DNA of 64,000 bases from Microbacterium sp. Root53 (GCF_001426925.1 NZ_LMFR01000022.1:1-64000); one strand, 5' to 3'. Counted from the stretch's first letter, positions 28,132 to 42,050 are shown. A program made the numbers and translations. Notes: generated by a model from the letters alone, not told the origin.

Positions 28132-28656
28132 TCAGGCGATGGCGCTCTGGTGGCGGCGCCGGTCGGCCGCCTCGATGCACTGCATGACGGGCTCGAGCTC
28201 CTCATCGCTGGCGCCGGACTCCTGGCGCAGGAACAGCGTCTGCTTGAAGTCGGCGCGTGCGCCGTGGATGTCGCCCGCGTCGTAGCGGTTCTTGCCGCGG
28301 TGCGAGAGCGCGAACGCGGCGATGCTGTTCCAGCTCTGGCCGAGGGCCTCGTCGATGCAGGTCGACAGCTCCGCCTCGGCCGCGGCGTGCTTGCCGAGCC
28401 AGTGGTTGACGCTCGCGTGCAGGATGCGGGCGCGCAGCAGGTCCTTCCGCGTGCCCGACATGCGCGCCAGGCGCACCGCCTGCTCCGACAGCGGCAGCGA
28501 CTCGTCGAGGCGGCCGAGCACCTTCAGCAGCCACACCTGCTCGAGCATCGCCGGAAGGCTGCGGAGGTGGCCGATCTCGTCCAGGCGGCGGGCGCACTCG
28601 ACGGGGTCGACGATCTCACGCAGCGACTCGGTGTCGTACCCGTGGATGTAGTTCAC
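28132..28656 (-). CDS. TPR-repeat protein
   Basis: The 174-residue protein is all helical with at least three tetratricopeptide-like units: PAMLEQVWLLKVLGRLDESLPLSEQAVRLAR, RARILHASVNHWLGKHAAAEAELSTCIDEA and AFALSHRGKNRYDAGDIHGARADFKQTLFLR. TPRs bind protein partners; no catalytic part is present. The GTG at 28656 (start VNYIHGYDTESL) has GGGAG upstream and is preferred to the longer frame whose extra residues look non-coding. Probable operon with the SprT-like gene. Partner unknown. Confidence 0.72.
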   Translation of the reverse strand: MNYIHGYDTESLREIVDPVECARRLDEIGHLRSLPAMLEQVWLLKVLGRLDESLPLSEQAVRLARMSGTRKDLLRARILHASVNHWLGKHAAAEAELSTCIDEALGQSWNSIAAFALSHRGKNRYDAGDIHGARADFKQTLFLRQESGASDEELEPVMQCIEAADRRRHQSAIA

Positions 28657-28772
28657 TCGCCTGGCTCCCTTCCCGCACTCGCGATCTCTCCCGATCCCTC
28701 GCGATCCGCCTGTCCAGTGTCCCCGAGACATCCGCGAGCCGCAGCAGGGCACGCCCAGGACATCCGGATCGA

Positions 28773-29633
28773 TCAGCGCTCGAAGAGCACCTGGCTCGGC
28801 TTCGGGGAGTCGGTGGCGTCGCCGTCGACGGCCGGGCGCGCGCCCTGGACGAACGCGTCCACCTCGGCGCCCTGCGCCACCTTCGCGGGGTGCGGGCCGG
28901 CCGCCATGAGCCGCGGCAGCCAGTCGGTCGGCAGGGGAGCGGCCGACGCAGCGATGACCAGATTGCCGAACCGCCGGCCCTTGAGCACCTGCACCTCGGC
29001 GAGCACGACGACCTCGGGCAGCACCTCGCGGATGGTCGCCACCTGGCGGCGCGCGAACGCCAGCCCCGATCCGTCGGCGACGTTCACCAGCAGGACGCCG
29101 GCCGGCGCGAGCAGGCGCGCGGCCGCGCGGTAGAACTCCACGGTCGTGAGGTGCGCGGGGGTCTGCGCGCCCGAGTACACGTCCGAGACCAGCAGATCGA
29201 CCGACCCCGCCATCGCCGCAGGCAGGCGCGACAGCCCGTCGCGCGCGTCGCCGATCCGGATCCGGATGCTCGCGCCTCGGGGCAGGGGCAGGTTCTCGCG
29301 CACCAGGTCGACGAGCGCCTGCTCGATCTCGATCACCTGCTGCCGCGAGCCCGGCCGCGTCGCCTCGATGTACCGCGGGATCGTCAGCCCGCCCGCGCCG
29401 AGGTGCACCGCGGTGAGCGGCCCCTCGGGCAGCTGGTCGATCACGACGCCCATCCGCGCGACGTACTCGAAGTGCAGGTGGCGCGGGTCCGACGGATCCA
29501 CGTGGGACTGCGGCGTCCCGTCGACGTCGACCTCATACCCCGCGACGTACGGGCTCGGGATGATCCGCGCGATCCGCCCGTCGGACAGCCGCGCCGACGG
29601 CGTCTCCGCCTCGCGCCGCCGCTGCCGCCCCAT
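28773..29633 (-). CDS. Spermidine synthase-like SAM-fold protein
   Basis: The 286-residue protein has a Rossmann-fold methyltransferase/aminopropyltransferase core: VHLGAGGLTIPRYI (nucleotide loop, about 90), IEIEQALVDLVREN (acidic strand 2), IRIGDARDGLSRL and VDLLVSDVYSGAQTP. The last replaces the DxxD/DSSDP active-site form of true spermidine synthases, so polyamine synthesis is doubtful. Such single-domain relatives are common in actinobacteria and their reaction is not known. TACCCT lies seven bases before the ATG, indicating a leaderless message. It is divergent from the BenE gene. Confidence 0.75.
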   Translation of the reverse strand: MGRQRRREAETPSARLSDGRIARIIPSPYVAGYEVDVDGTPQSHVDPSDPRHLHFEYVARMGVVIDQLPEGPLTAVHLGAGGLTIPRYIEATRPGSRQQVIEIEQALVDLVRENLPLPRGASIRIRIGDARDGLSRLPAAMAGSVDLLVSDVYSGAQTPAHLTTVEFYRAAARLLAPAGVLLVNVADGSGLAFARRQVATIREVLPEVVVLAEVQVLKGRRFGNLVIAASAAPLPTDWLPRLMAAGPHPAKVAQGAEVDAFVQGARPAVDGDATDSPKPSQVLFER

Positions 29634-29661
29634 GCGTCTCAGGGTACGGCTCCCCCTCACC

Positions 29662-29723
29662 CTCGGTCGTTGAGCGAGCGAGCCCTCACTCTCGGTCGTT
29701 GAGCGAGCGAAGCGAGTCGAAAC
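29662..29723. repeat. GTTGAGCG/GTCGAAAC repeat, tandem copies e
   Basis: A truncated unit (CTCGGTCGTTGAGCGAGCG at 29662) is followed by a full unit beginning with the same bases at 29691 and ending GTCGAAACG. This partial tandem duplication lies in the divergent gap. Confidence 0.8.
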
Positions 29724-29766
29724 GTCATGAAACATCCCGACCGATCGAACCCCATAGCCTGGCCGG

Positions 29767-30912
29767 ATGGAACGGGGACGGATCGCGCTCGCCGGCGTGA
29801 CGACCGCGCTCGTCGGGTTCGCGAGCTCTTCCGCTGTGGTGCTGACCGGGCTCGAGGCGGTCGGCGCGACGCGCGCGCAGGCCGCCTCCGGGCTCGTCGC
29901 GCTGTGCCTCACCCAGGCGCTCGGCATGCTGTGGCTCGCGCAGCGCACCCGGATGCCCGTCGTCCTCGCCTGGTCGACGCCCGGCGCGGCGCTCCTCGCC
30001 ACGGCCGCGGTGCCCGAGGGCGGATGGCCCGCCGCGGTGGGCGCCTTCCTCGTCGCGGGCGTGCTCATCGTGCTCACGGCCCTGTGGCCGGGGCTGTCGC
30101 GGCTCGTCGCCGCCATCCCCGCGCCGATCGCCCAGGCCATGCTCGCGGGAGTTCTCGTCGGCCTGTGCCTCGCGCCGGTGCGCGGCGTCGTCGAGGATCC
30201 CTTCGCCGTCGCGCCGGTCATCCTGGTCTGGCTCGTCCTGATGCGGCTCGCCCCCACCTGGGCGGCGCCCGCGGCCTTCGCGGTCGGCCTGGTGATCCTG
30301 GCCATCGAGGCGGTCGTGCGCGGGGGTGCGGATGGGCCCGTCCTCCCGGTTCTCGAGCCGATGGCACCCGCCTTCACCTGGTCAGCGGTGCTGGGTCTGG
30401 CGCTGCCCCTGTACATCGTGACCATGGCGTCGCAGAACGTCCCCGGCGCGGCGGTGCTCGGCTCGTACGGATACCGCGCCCCGTGGCGCGAGAGCATGGC
30501 GGTCACGGGCGTCGGCACCGTCTTCGGTGCGCCCTTCGGCGGCCACGCGATCAACCTCGCCGCGATCACCGCGGCGCTCGCCGCCTCCCCCGACGCCCAT
30601 CCGGACAAGGCGGAGCGCTGGCGCGCCGTGCGCGTCGCGGCGGTCCTCTACCTGGCGCTCGCGGCCCTGGCCACCGCGATCACCACGCTGGTGGGGGTGG
30701 CCCCGGTCGTCCTGGCCGCGGTCGCCGGCGTCGCGCTCATCCCGACCCTCGCCTCGTCCCTGCGCGCCGCCATGGCCGAGGACGGAGGCCGCATCGCGCC
30801 CGCGATCGCGTTCGTCGTCGCCGCGAGCGGCATCTCGATCCTCGGCATCGGCGCCGCCTTCTGGGCGCTCGCCGCGGGCCTCCTCGCCCACGCCGTCCTC
30901 CGCCGTCGCTGA
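29767..30912 (+). CDS. BenE-family membrane transporter (benzoate:H+ symporter family)
   Basis: The 381-residue protein has about 11-12 hydrophobic segments covering nearly its whole length, with family motifs WSTPGAALLAT (about 80-90), LYIVTMASQNVPGAAVLGSYGY (about 217-238) and APFGGHAINLAAITAAL (about 258-274). BenE imports benzoate in Acinetobacter, but many actinobacterial members sit far from aromatic genes, as here, so the substrate is uncertain. TAGCCT six bases before the ATG and no ribosome-binding site suggest leaderless translation. Confidence 0.83.
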   Translation: MERGRIALAGVTTALVGFASSSAVVLTGLEAVGATRAQAASGLVALCLTQALGMLWLAQRTRMPVVLAWSTPGAALLATAAVPEGGWPAAVGAFLVAGVLIVLTALWPGLSRLVAAIPAPIAQAMLAGVLVGLCLAPVRGVVEDPFAVAPVILVWLVLMRLAPTWAAPAAFAVGLVILAIEAVVRGGADGPVLPVLEPMAPAFTWSAVLGLALPLYIVTMASQNVPGAAVLGSYGYRAPWRESMAVTGVGTVFGAPFGGHAINLAAITAALAASPDAHPDKAERWRAVRVAAVLYLALAALATAITTLVGVAPVVLAAVAGVALIPTLASSLRAAMAEDGGRIAPAIAFVVAASGISILGIGAAFWALAAGLLAHAVLRRR

Positions 30913-31163
30913 CGCGAGGTCGATCGACGCGCGGCCGCCGCGATCGCGAGACTGCATCCCTCCGCCGAGACAGCAGCGGACCACTGCGGTCTCGCGCCGG
31001 GGATGCAGTCTCGCGCGGGCGTTGCAGTCTCGCCCCCGCCGTCCGGCGCCGCCGCTGGACGACCGTCGCTCAACGAGCGGCCCGCGACCCGGAATCGCGC
31101 GGGTTTATACCGGAGGGGGGAACCTTCGTCAAGGATCCGCTGGACAACGCGTGTCGGGCGTCC
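30913..31163. other. rpoB upstream region with no gene
   Basis: About 430 bases lie between the BenE stop and the rpoB start. This part holds a nested palindrome (30946-31033) and the promoter -35 but no credible coding frame. Confidence 0.6.
30946..31033. repeat. Nested palindrome with third half-arm
   Basis: Outer arms GCGAGACTGCATCC (30946-30959) and its exact complement (31001-31014) enclose an inner hairpin CGAGAC-A-GCAG/CTGC-G-GTCTCG. A further half-arm TTGCAGTCTCGC follows at 31022. It may act as terminator of the BenE gene or be a repeat element. Confidence 0.8.
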
Positions 31164-31169
31164 TATAGT
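31141..31169 (+). promoter_or_regulatory. Housekeeping-type rpoB promoter
   Basis: TGGACA and TATAGT with a 17-base spacer match the sigma-70-class consensus at 5/6 and 5/6 positions. They lie about 170 bases before the rpoB start, leaving a long leader. Confidence 0.75.
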
Positions 31170-31342
31170 GGGTATTTGCGCTCCTTGGATTCCCCCATGC
31201 CTTCATATGGTGGTCGGCTGGTGCTCATGATCCCCGCAGATAGCGGCGTGTGGTCTGGGTGTACGGGATGTACGGAGTCGCACCTCACCTGTCGACAAGG
31301 AACTCAGCGGCCCCGCCACGGTCGCTCATGGAGGTAATCCCC

Positions 31343-34300
31343 TTGGCTGCTGCGCGCAACGCAACCACCACCACTCCCAAGAACGGCCGCGGGGCATCCC
31401 GCCTCTCGTTCGCCAAGATCTCCGACACGCTCACGGTCCCCGACCTGCTGGCGCTGCAGACCGAGTCGTTCGACTGGCTGGTCGGCAACGAGGCCTGGAA
31501 GGCCCGCGTCGCCGAGGCCAAGGCCGCCGGCCGCAACGACGTCCCCGAGCGGAGCGGACTCGAGGAGATCTTCGAGGAGATCTCGCCGATCGAGGACCTG
31601 AGCGAGACCATGCAGCTCTCGTTCACGAACCCGTACCTCGAGCCCGAGAAGTACTCGATCGAGGAGTGCAAGGACCGCGGCAAGACCTACGCGGCCCCGC
31701 TCTACGTCGAGGCCGAGTTCATGAACCACCAGACCGGTGAGATCAAGACCCAGACGGTCTTCATGGGCGACTTCCCGCTGCAGACCGACAAGGGCACGTT
31801 CATCATCAACGGCACCGAGCGTGTCGTGGTCTCGCAGCTCGTGCGCTCGCCCGGCGTCTACTTCGACAAGACCCCCGACAAGACGTCCGACAAGGACATC
31901 GTGTCGGCGCGCGTCATCCCGAGCCGCGGCGCGTGGCTCGAGTTCGAGATCGACAAGCGCGACCAGGTCGGCGTCCGCATCGACCGCAAGCGCAAGCAGT
32001 CGGTCACGGTCTTCCTCAAGGCCCTCGGCATGACCAGCGAGGAGATCCTCGCCGAGTTCGCCGGCATCGCGTCGATCGAGGAGACCCTCGCGAAGGACAC
32101 GATCCTCACCAAGGAGGACGCGCTCCGCGACATCTACCGCAAGCTGCGTCCGGGCGAGCAGGTGGCCGCCGAGGCCGCCCGCGCGCTGCTCGACAACTTC
32201 TACTTCAACCCGAAGCGCTACGACCTGGCCAAGGTGGGTCGCTACAAGATCAACCAGAAGCTCGGGATCGACCGTCCGCTGAGCGACTCGGTGCTGACCG
32301 TCGAGGACATCGTCGCGACGATCAAGTACCTCGTCCGCCTGCACCGCGGCGACGAGACCTTCGAGGGTGTGCGGGGCGGCAAGCCCGCCGAGCTGCGCCT
32401 GTCGGTCGACGACATCGACAACTTCGGCAACCGCCGCATCCGCGCGGTCGGCGAGCTCATCCAGAACCAGGTCCGCACCGGTCTGTCGCGCATGGAGCGC
32501 GTCGTCCGCGAGCGCATGACCACGCAGGACATCGAGGCGATCACGCCGCAGACCCTGATCAACGTGCGCCCCGTCGTGGCCGCGATCAAGGAGTTCTTCG
32601 GCACGTCGCAGCTGTCGCAGTTCATGGACCAGAACAACCCGCTCGCGGGCCTGACCCACAAGCGCCGCCTGTCGGCGCTGGGTCCCGGCGGTCTGTCGCG
32701 TGAGCGCGCCGGCGTCGAGGTCCGCGACGTCCACCCGTCGCACTACGGCCGCATGTGCCCGATCGAGACGCCGGAAGGCCCGAACATCGGTCTGATCGGC
32801 TCGCTCGCCTCGTTCGCGCGGATCAACTCGTTCGGCTTCATCGAGACGCCCTACCGTCGCGTGGTCGACGGCAAGGTCACGAACGAGATCGACTACCTCA
32901 CGGCTGCCGAGGAGGAGGCGTACATCGTCGCCCAGGCCAACGCGCCGCTGAAGGCCGACGGCTCGTTCGCCGAGGACCGCGTGCTCGCGCGTCAGGTCGG
33001 CGGCGAGGTCGACCTGGTCCCCGCCGAGGAGATCGGCTACATGGACGTCTCGCCGCGCCAGATGGTGTCGGTCGGCACGTCGCTGATCCCGTTCCTCGAG
33101 CACGACGACGCGAACCGCGCCCTCATGGGTGCCAACATGCAGCGCCAGGCCGTGCCGCTGCTCCGCGCGGAGGCGCCGCTGGTCGGCACGGGCATGGAGA
33201 ACTACGCCGCGATCGACGCCGGTGACACGCTCATCGCCGACAAGGCCGGCGTGGTCGTCGAGGTCTCGGCCGACTACGTCCGCCTGCAGCTCGACGAGGG
33301 CGGCACGCGCGACTACTTCCTGCGCAAGTTCGACCGCTCGAACCAGGGCAACAACTACAACCAGCGTGTGATCGTCGACGCGGGCGACCGCGTCGAGGTC
33401 GGCGAGGTCATCGCGGATGGCCCCGCCACCGAGAACGGCGAGCTCGCGCTGGGCAAGAACCTCCTGGTCGCGTTCATGAACTGGGAGGGCTACAACTACG
33501 AGGACGCCATCATCCTCAGCCAGAACCTGGTGAAGGACGACACCCTCACCTCGATCCACATCGAGGAGTACGAGGTCGACGCCCGCGACACCAAGCTCGG
33601 CAAGGAGGAGATCACGCGTGACCTCCCCAACGTCAGCCCGGAGCTGCTGAAGGACCTCGACGAGCGCGGCATCATCCGCATCGGCGCCGAGGTGCGTCCC
33701 GGCGACATCCTCGTCGGCAAGGTCACGCCCAAGGGCGAGACCGAGCTCTCGGCCGAGGAGCGCCTGCTCCGCGCGATCTTCAACGAGAAGAGCCGCGAGG
33801 TCCGCGACACGTCGCTGAAGGTGCCCCACGGTGAGCAGGGGACCGTCATCGCGGTCAAGGAGTTCAACGCCGAGGAGGGCGACGACGAGCTCGGCTCGGG
33901 CGTCAACCGCCGCGTCGTGGTCTACATCGCCCAGAAGCGCAAGATCACCGAGGGCGACAAGCTCGCCGGCCGCCACGGCAACAAGGGCGTCATCTCGAAG
34001 ATCCTGCCGGTCGAGGACATGCCGTTCCTCGCCGACGGCACGCCGGTCGACATCATCCTGAACCCGCTCGGCGTCCCCGGCCGCATGAACTTCGGCCAGG
34101 TGCTCGAGCTGCACCTCGGCTGGATCGCGGCGCAGGGCTGGAAGATCGAGGGCATGCCGGAGTGGGCGAAGCACCTGCCCGAGGAGGCCCTCGAGGCCGC
34201 CCCGCGCACCAAGGTCGCGACCCCGGTGTTCGACGGCGCGCACGAGGCGGAGCTGGCGGGTCTGCTCGACTCGACCCTGCCGAACCGCGACGGCGACCGC

Positions 34301-34834
34301 CTCATCGACAGCTCGGGCAAGACCCAGCTGTTCGACGGCCGCTCGGGTGAGCCGTACCCGTTCCCGATCTCGGTCGGCTACATGTACATCCTGAAGCTGC
34401 ACCACCTCGTGGACGACAAGATCCACGCGCGCTCGACGGGTCCCTACTCGATGATCACGCAGCAGCCGCTGGGTGGTAAGGCGCAGTTCGGCGGCCAGCG
34501 CTTCGGTGAGATGGAGGTGTGGGCCCTCGAGGCCTACGGTGCGGCGTACGCGCTGCAGGAGCTCCTGACCGTCAAGTCCGACGACATCCTCGGCCGCGTC
34601 AAGGTGTACGAGGCGATCGTCAAGGGCGAGAACATCCCGGAGCCCGGCATCCCCGAGTCGTTCAAGGTGCTCATGAAGGAGATGCAGTCGCTCTGCCTGA
34701 ACGTCGAGGTGCTCTCGGCCGACGGCACGGCGGTCAACCTCCGCGACACCGACGACGAGGCCTTCCGCGCGGCGGAGGAGCTCGGCATCAACATCTCGAG
34801 CCGCTTCGAGTCCGCCTCGATCGACGAGATCTAA
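31343..34834 (+). CDS. rpoB: RNA polymerase beta subunit
   Basis: This 1163-residue subunit forms one side of the polymerase active cleft. The rifampicin region near residue 430 reads [30 protein letters not shown], with the usual Asp, His and Ser, so no classical resistance change is present. The C-terminal [25 protein letters not shown] clamp motif is intact. The start is a TTG at 31343, not the in-frame ATG at 31328: GGAGGTAA (31330-31337) lies inside that ATG region and is five bases before the TTG. rpoC follows after 39 bases in the same operon. Confidence 0.98.
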   Translation: MAAARNATTTTPKNGRGASRLSFAKISDTLTVPDLLALQTESFDWLVGNEAWKARVAEAKAAGRNDVPERSGLEEIFEEISPIEDLSETMQLSFTNPYLEPEKYSIEECKDRGKTYAAPLYVEAEFMNHQTGEIKTQTVFMGDFPLQTDKGTFIINGTERVVVSQLVRSPGVYFDKTPDKTSDKDIVSARVIPSRGAWLEFEIDKRDQVGVRIDRKRKQSVTVFLKALGMTSEEILAEFAGIASIEETLAKDTILTKEDALRDIYRKLRPGEQVAAEAARALLDNFYFNPKRYDLAKVGRYKINQKLGIDRPLSDSVLTVEDIVATIKYLVRLHRGDETFEGVRGGKPAELRLSVDDIDNFGNRRIRAVGELIQNQVRTGLSRMERVVRERMTTQDIEAITPQTLINVRPVVAAIKEFFGTSQLSQFMDQNNPLAGLTHKRRLSALGPGGLSRERAGVEVRDVHPSHYGRMCPIETPEGPNIGLIGSLASFARINSFGFIETPYRRVVDGKVTNEIDYLTAAEEEAYIVAQANAPLKADGSFAEDRVLARQVGGEVDLVPAEEIGYMDVSPRQMVSVGTSLIPFLEHDDANRALMGANMQRQAVPLLRAEAPLVGTGMENYAAIDAGDTLIADKAGVVVEVSADYVRLQLDEGGTRDYFLRKFDRSNQGNNYNQRVIVDAGDRVEVGEVIADGPATENGELALGKNLLVAFMNWEGYNYEDAIILSQNLVKDDTLTSIHIEEYEVDARDTKLGKEEITRDLPNVSPELLKDLDERGIIRIGAEVRPGDILVGKVTPKGETELSAEERLLRAIFNEKSREVRDTSLKVPHGEQGTVIAVKEFNAEEGDDELGSGVNRRVVVYIAQKRKITEGDKLAGRHGNKGVISKILPVEDMPFLADGTPVDIILNPLGVPGRMNFGQVLELHLGWIAAQGWKIEGMPEWAKHLPEEALEAAPRTKVATPVFDGAHEAELAGLLDSTLPNRDGDRLIDSSGKTQLFDGRSGEPYPFPISVGYMYILKLHHLVDDKIHARSTGPYSMITQQPLGGKAQFGGQRFGEMEVWALEAYGAAYALQELLTVKSDDILGRVKVYEAIVKGENIPEPGIPESFKVLMKEMQSLCLNVEVLSADGTAVNLRDTDDEAFRAAEELGINISSRFESASIDEI

Positions 34835-34873
34835 GCCCGGCCGATACAGAGATTTCCAAACAGGAGACATCAA

Positions 34874-38749
<3,876 letters not shown>

Positions 38750-38764
38750 GCGTGAACGGATGAG

Positions 38765-38792
38765 AAGGGCCCCGGCTTCGGCCGGGGCCCTT
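38765..38792 (+). terminator. rpoBC terminator
   Basis: A perfect 12-bp stem, AAGGGCCCCGGC with its complement, is closed by a TTCG tetraloop and ends in TT-A-CT. This is the strongest terminator in the window. Confidence 0.9.
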
Positions 38793-38812
38793 ACTCGTGG
38801 GCGGGTTACTGG

Positions 38813-38887
38813 GTTTCGACTCGCTTCGCTCGCTCAACCACCACGCGTGCTGGTTGAGCGAGGGAGCGAAGCGACCGAGTCGAAACC
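38813..38887. repeat. GTTGAGCG/GTCGAAAC repeat, inverted pair f
   Basis: An inverted copy (38813-38839, GTTTCGACTCGC...GCTCAACC) faces a forward copy (38852-38887). The pair forms a hairpin-capable dyad with a 12-base centre between convergent rpoC and the DUF6918 gene. Confidence 0.85.
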
Positions 38888-38916
38888 CCCGAAGCCGCTG
38901 CCGGCGCTTGCCTCGC

Positions 38917-39357
38917 TCAGCTGGCGTGCCGTTGCAGCGCGGCGCCGAGCCGGGGCAGCGCGGCCCGGACGTGCGCGGCCGCCGAACCGCGGAATGCGCG
39001 GTACGTGCGCTGCACCACGTCGCGCGACGTCGTGCCCACCTTCGCGTCGGTCGCGGCGAGAAGCGCCGCCGAGGCCTCATCCCCGCGCCCCGCGAGGTAC
39101 GCGCCGAAGTCGTGGCCGCCCGACGTCCGGAAGTCGGCCCAGAACGGATCCAGCGCACGGGCGACGTCCGGCAGCAGGCGCTTCGCCGCCTTCGGCACGG
39201 CGTCGGGGACGACCTTCGTCACACCCGAGTACGCGGCCTTGACGGCGGCGCCCGAGAGGCCTTTCTTGTCGGCGAGCTCCGCATCGACGACCCGGACGAG
39301 GTCGGCGATCACGGCCGGCCGGGTGGAGTCGGCGAGCAGGGTTCCGGACAGAGTCAT
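38917..39357 (-). CDS. DUF6918 family protein
   Basis: The 146-residue helical protein matches the actinobacterial DUF6918 pattern: TRPAVIADLVRVVDAELADKKGLSGAAVKAAY near 10-42, LLPDVARALDPFW, GAYLAGRGDEASAALLAATDA and a final AALPRLGAALQRHAS. Function is unknown. Two close ATGs (39363 and 39357) follow GGAAGG; the second has workable spacing and is chosen. No membrane segment or signal peptide. It is divergent from the next membrane protein. Confidence 0.78.
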   Translation of the reverse strand: MTLSGTLLADSTRPAVIADLVRVVDAELADKKGLSGAAVKAAYSGVTKVVPDAVPKAAKRLLPDVARALDPFWADFRTSGGHDFGAYLAGRGDEASAALLAATDAKVGTTSRDVVQRTYRAFRGSAAAHVRAALPRLGAALQRHAS

Positions 39358-39503
39358 GGTCATCCTTCCGATCGGGAGCGGGGACACCCACGTTACGGGC
39401 CTCCTCGGATCGACCGCGGCGAGGCTCCCCGGCCCTGTCCGCTCCGACCGGTACCCTCGGGCAAGGCAGGGGACCGTCCCCGACATCGTGAGGAGTGCTT
39501 CGA

Positions 39504-40643
39504 ATGAGTGACGCCCAGGGTCGTGACCGCGAGCCCATCACCGGCGAGCCCATCGAGGGATCGGCCGAGCCGGCGCCCACGGCGGATGACGCCGCCCGAG
39601 CCGAGCACGCCGACACCGACGCCTCCGGCGCGGACGTCGCGCACACCGAGGCCGCCACGGGCGACCCGGGTGCCGAGGGCGAGCCCCCCGCGCCGACGTC
39701 CGACACCGGCGACATCCCCGCGTCGCGCCGGGAGTTCCGCAACACGGGCGCGATCGACACGGTGGCGTCGCCCCAGGACGATGCGGCCGTGACGCGGCCC
39801 GCGGCTGACGAGACGCCCGCCGCCGAGGAGCCCGACTACGCGGCGCTCGCGGCCGACCTCGACGCCCTCGAGAACCGGGGCGCGACGACCACGCTGCCCA
39901 CGCGCTCCGCCGACGCGGGCGAGCCCGCGAAGAGGCCCGACCCCTGGTTCGAGCCCGCCGACACCACGCAGACCTTCACGGCCAGCGACGCGTACGACGC
40001 GCCGCCCGCCGAGCCCGCGATCACCGCGAGCGAGCCGGTCGCTCCCGAGCACGCCGCCCCCGCGGCGCCGCCGGCGCAGCTGCCGATCTTCGTGCAGGCC
40101 CCCGAGCCGCCGCGCGCCAAGGGCAACCGCGGTGCGTCCGGCGCGATCGGCATCCTCGCCGCGCTGGTGTTCGCGGTGCTGTACTTCGGCGCGACGCTGG
40201 GCTACCGCGCGCTGCTCGGCCAGGTGTCGACGGACAACGTCGCCGACGCGTCGCTCGAGCTGCTCACCTCGTTCGAGCTCTGGGTGCCGGTCGTCGTCTT
40301 CTTCCTGGGCTTCTGGCTGCTGGGCGCCCTCGTCAACCGCGCGCGCTGGGCCGCGTGGGTGCTCCTCGGGGTCTTCGTCGGCGCGATCGCGTACCTCGGT
40401 CACATCGCCGGACAGCTGGTGCAGGCGCCGTTCTGGAACATCACGCCCAGCGAGGGCTTCCAGCTCGTCGAGGAGCAGCTGCTGTCGCCGCTGGCGATCG
40501 CCGCGTTCGTGTTCGGCCGCGAGATCACCATCTGGTTCGGCGCCTGGGCCGCCCGCCGCGGCGCCCGTGTGACCGAGCGCAACGCCGAGGCGCAGGCCGA
40601 GTACGAGCGCACGCTCGAGGCCGGTCCCAAGCTGAGCAGGTGA
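39504..40643 (+). CDS. Membrane protein with long acidic N-terminal tail
   Basis: The 379-residue protein has an Ala/Pro/Asp/Glu-rich low-complexity tail (1-205, probably disordered and cytoplasmic) followed by four hydrophobic helices at about 212-236, 256-276, 283-305 and 328-348 and a short charged end. No family is recognised. AGGAG eight bases before ATG 39504 fixes the start; TACCCT at 39452-39457 is a likely -10 box. It is followed 16 bases later by a second small membrane protein gene, so they are probably cotranscribed. Function unknown. Confidence 0.7.
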   Translation: MSDAQGRDREPITGEPIEGSAEPAPTADDAARAEHADTDASGADVAHTEAATGDPGAEGEPPAPTSDTGDIPASRREFRNTGAIDTVASPQDDAAVTRPAADETPAAEEPDYAALAADLDALENRGATTTLPTRSADAGEPAKRPDPWFEPADTTQTFTASDAYDAPPAEPAITASEPVAPEHAAPAAPPAQLPIFVQAPEPPRAKGNRGASGAIGILAALVFAVLYFGATLGYRALLGQVSTDNVADASLELLTSFELWVPVVVFFLGFWLLGALVNRARWAAWVLLGVFVGAIAYLGHIAGQLVQAPFWNITPSEGFQLVEEQLLSPLAIAAFVFGREITIWFGAWAARRGARVTERNAEAQAEYERTLEAGPKLSR

Positions 40644-40659
40644 GGTCGCCGCGAACAGC

Positions 40660-41142
40660 ATGACGTCGCCGGGAGCGCCCGGGAGGTTCCCTCCCGCGGC
40701 GCTCCTCGCGTTCGCGGTCGCGGGATACGTGGCGCTGGTCGTGTTCGCCTCGGGCCTGCTCAGCCTCGCGACCGACCGGGACGTGATCGCGACGCCCGGG
40801 CTGAGCCCCGTCCCCGGCCCGCTCGCCGCCGGCGTCGCCGCGCTGGCGTTCGCCGCATCCCTGTGGCCCGCGCTGCGGCAGGAGCACCCGAAGTACACCG
40901 CCGTGATCGGCGTCGCGCTGTCCACGGCGCTCGCGCACCTGGCCGCCCTCTGGATCCTGGCGCTCGTGTTCGGCGCGGACGTGGCGACCGCGACGGGCGC
41001 GGTCGGGGGAGCGGCCACGAGCTGGACCTCGGCGGTCTTCGCCGGGGCCGCGGTGGTCGCCGGATGGGCCGCCCTCGCCGTCCGCCGCACCCACGCCCAC
41101 CGCCCCCAGTGGCCCTGGGAGCAGGACGAGGACGGGGAGTAG
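40660..41142 (+). CDS. Small four-helix membrane protein
   Basis: The 160-residue protein has hydrophobic segments at about 13-36, 47-66, 76-103 and 115-137 and a charged His/Arg/Glu tail. No family is recognised. It follows the acidic-tail membrane protein by 16 bases with a weak ribosome-binding site and may act with it. Function unknown. Confidence 0.65.
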   Translation: MTSPGAPGRFPPAALLAFAVAGYVALVVFASGLLSLATDRDVIATPGLSPVPGPLAAGVAALAFAASLWPALRQEHPKYTAVIGVALSTALAHLAALWILALVFGADVATATGAVGGAATSWTSAVFAGAAVVAGWAALAVRRTHAHRPQWPWEQDEDGE

Positions 41143-41159
41143 CGGCGGCGGGGCGGTGC

Positions 41160-41273
41160 GTTTCGTCTCCGCTTCGCTCCGCTTCGCTCCGCTCAACGAC
41201 CGCCACTCAACGACCGCAGTAACAGAGATGCCGGTCGTTGAGCGGAGTGAGCGCCAGCGAACGGAGACGAAAC
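41160..41273. repeat. GTTGAGCG-type repeat, diverged inverted pair g
   Basis: An inverted copy at 41160-41199 (GTTTCGTCTCCGCTTCGCTCC...) and a forward copy at 41233-41273 (GTCGTTGAGCGGAGTGAGCG...GACGAAAC) are a variant of the family with GTCTCG/GAGACG in place of GACTCG. A partial extra copy (CTCAACGACCG) lies between. Confidence 0.75.
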
Positions 41274-41324
41274 GGTCCAGGCGTCCTGCGGCGCTGAGCG
41301 CCCTCCCGCGCCTACGCTTATGGC

Positions 41325-41990
41325 GTGGAGCGCTCACTCGAGACGCAGGTGAGCCAGGCGGTCGACGCCTGGCTGCGCTGGGTGCCGCGCTGGGAGCCGG
41401 CCACGCACCGCGGCCGGGTCGCGCCGTGCCGGCGCTGCCTCGGGTCGCCCATCCTGTCGTCCGCGGGCCTGGGGTCGGATGTGCCGCACGGCGTGCAGCA
41501 CGGGCTCTCGACCAGGATCAAGACCATCGTCGACCAGGCGGTCGCCGAGTACACGTCGCGCAATCTTCCGATGCTCCAGGCCGAGCTGGATCAGCAGGCC
41601 GCCCGCAACCGCGCGCGCAGCTACCGGCCGACCGAGGGCCTGGACCCCGAGTTCGAGGGGCTGCCGCTCGACCCGGATCCCGTGCCGGGCGCCCCGTTCC
41701 TGTTCACCCTGTCGGGCCTGGCGAGCGAGGAGGAGGCGCAGGTGCCGAGCCTGCCGCCGCTCTCCGAGGAGGCCAAGGCGGCGCTGCGCCGCGAGGTCGC
41801 GCTCGCGGACGAGTACGCCAACCTCATCGGACGCGAGGTGTGCGGCATCCTGCTGCACCACCGGCTGCGCATCCACGCGGCGGTCGTCGAGTTCGTCGAG
41901 CCGCAGATCGAGGCCATGCTCGCCGAGCTCACCCAGAGCCTGGACGCGCCGTTCGACCCGCACGATCCGGGCGACGGCCTGACCCTCTGA
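41325..41990 (+). CDS. Conserved hypothetical protein with N-terminal CxxC
   Basis: The 221-residue soluble protein has a PCRRCLG Cys pair near residue 35, a helical segment (RIKTIVDQAVAEYTSRNLPMLQAELDQQAARNRAR, 63-97), an acidic Pro-rich linker (100-145) and a second helical region to 205. A single CxxC could bind metal in a dimer. No family is recognised with certainty. The GTG start has TACGCT (41313-41318) six bases upstream, indicating leaderless translation. It precedes the str operon on the same strand but with its own promoter. Confidence 0.65.
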   Translation: MERSLETQVSQAVDAWLRWVPRWEPATHRGRVAPCRRCLGSPILSSAGLGSDVPHGVQHGLSTRIKTIVDQAVAEYTSRNLPMLQAELDQQAARNRARSYRPTEGLDPEFEGLPLDPDPVPGAPFLFTLSGLASEEEAQVPSLPPLSEEAKAALRREVALADEYANLIGREVCGILLHHRLRIHAAVVEFVEPQIEAMLAELTQSLDAPFDPHDPGDGLTL

Positions 41991-42050
41991 GCGCTTGCAC
42001 CGACGGTGTCCAGGAGGGTGGAGCGACACGCCGTGAGCCGTGCGATGCGC

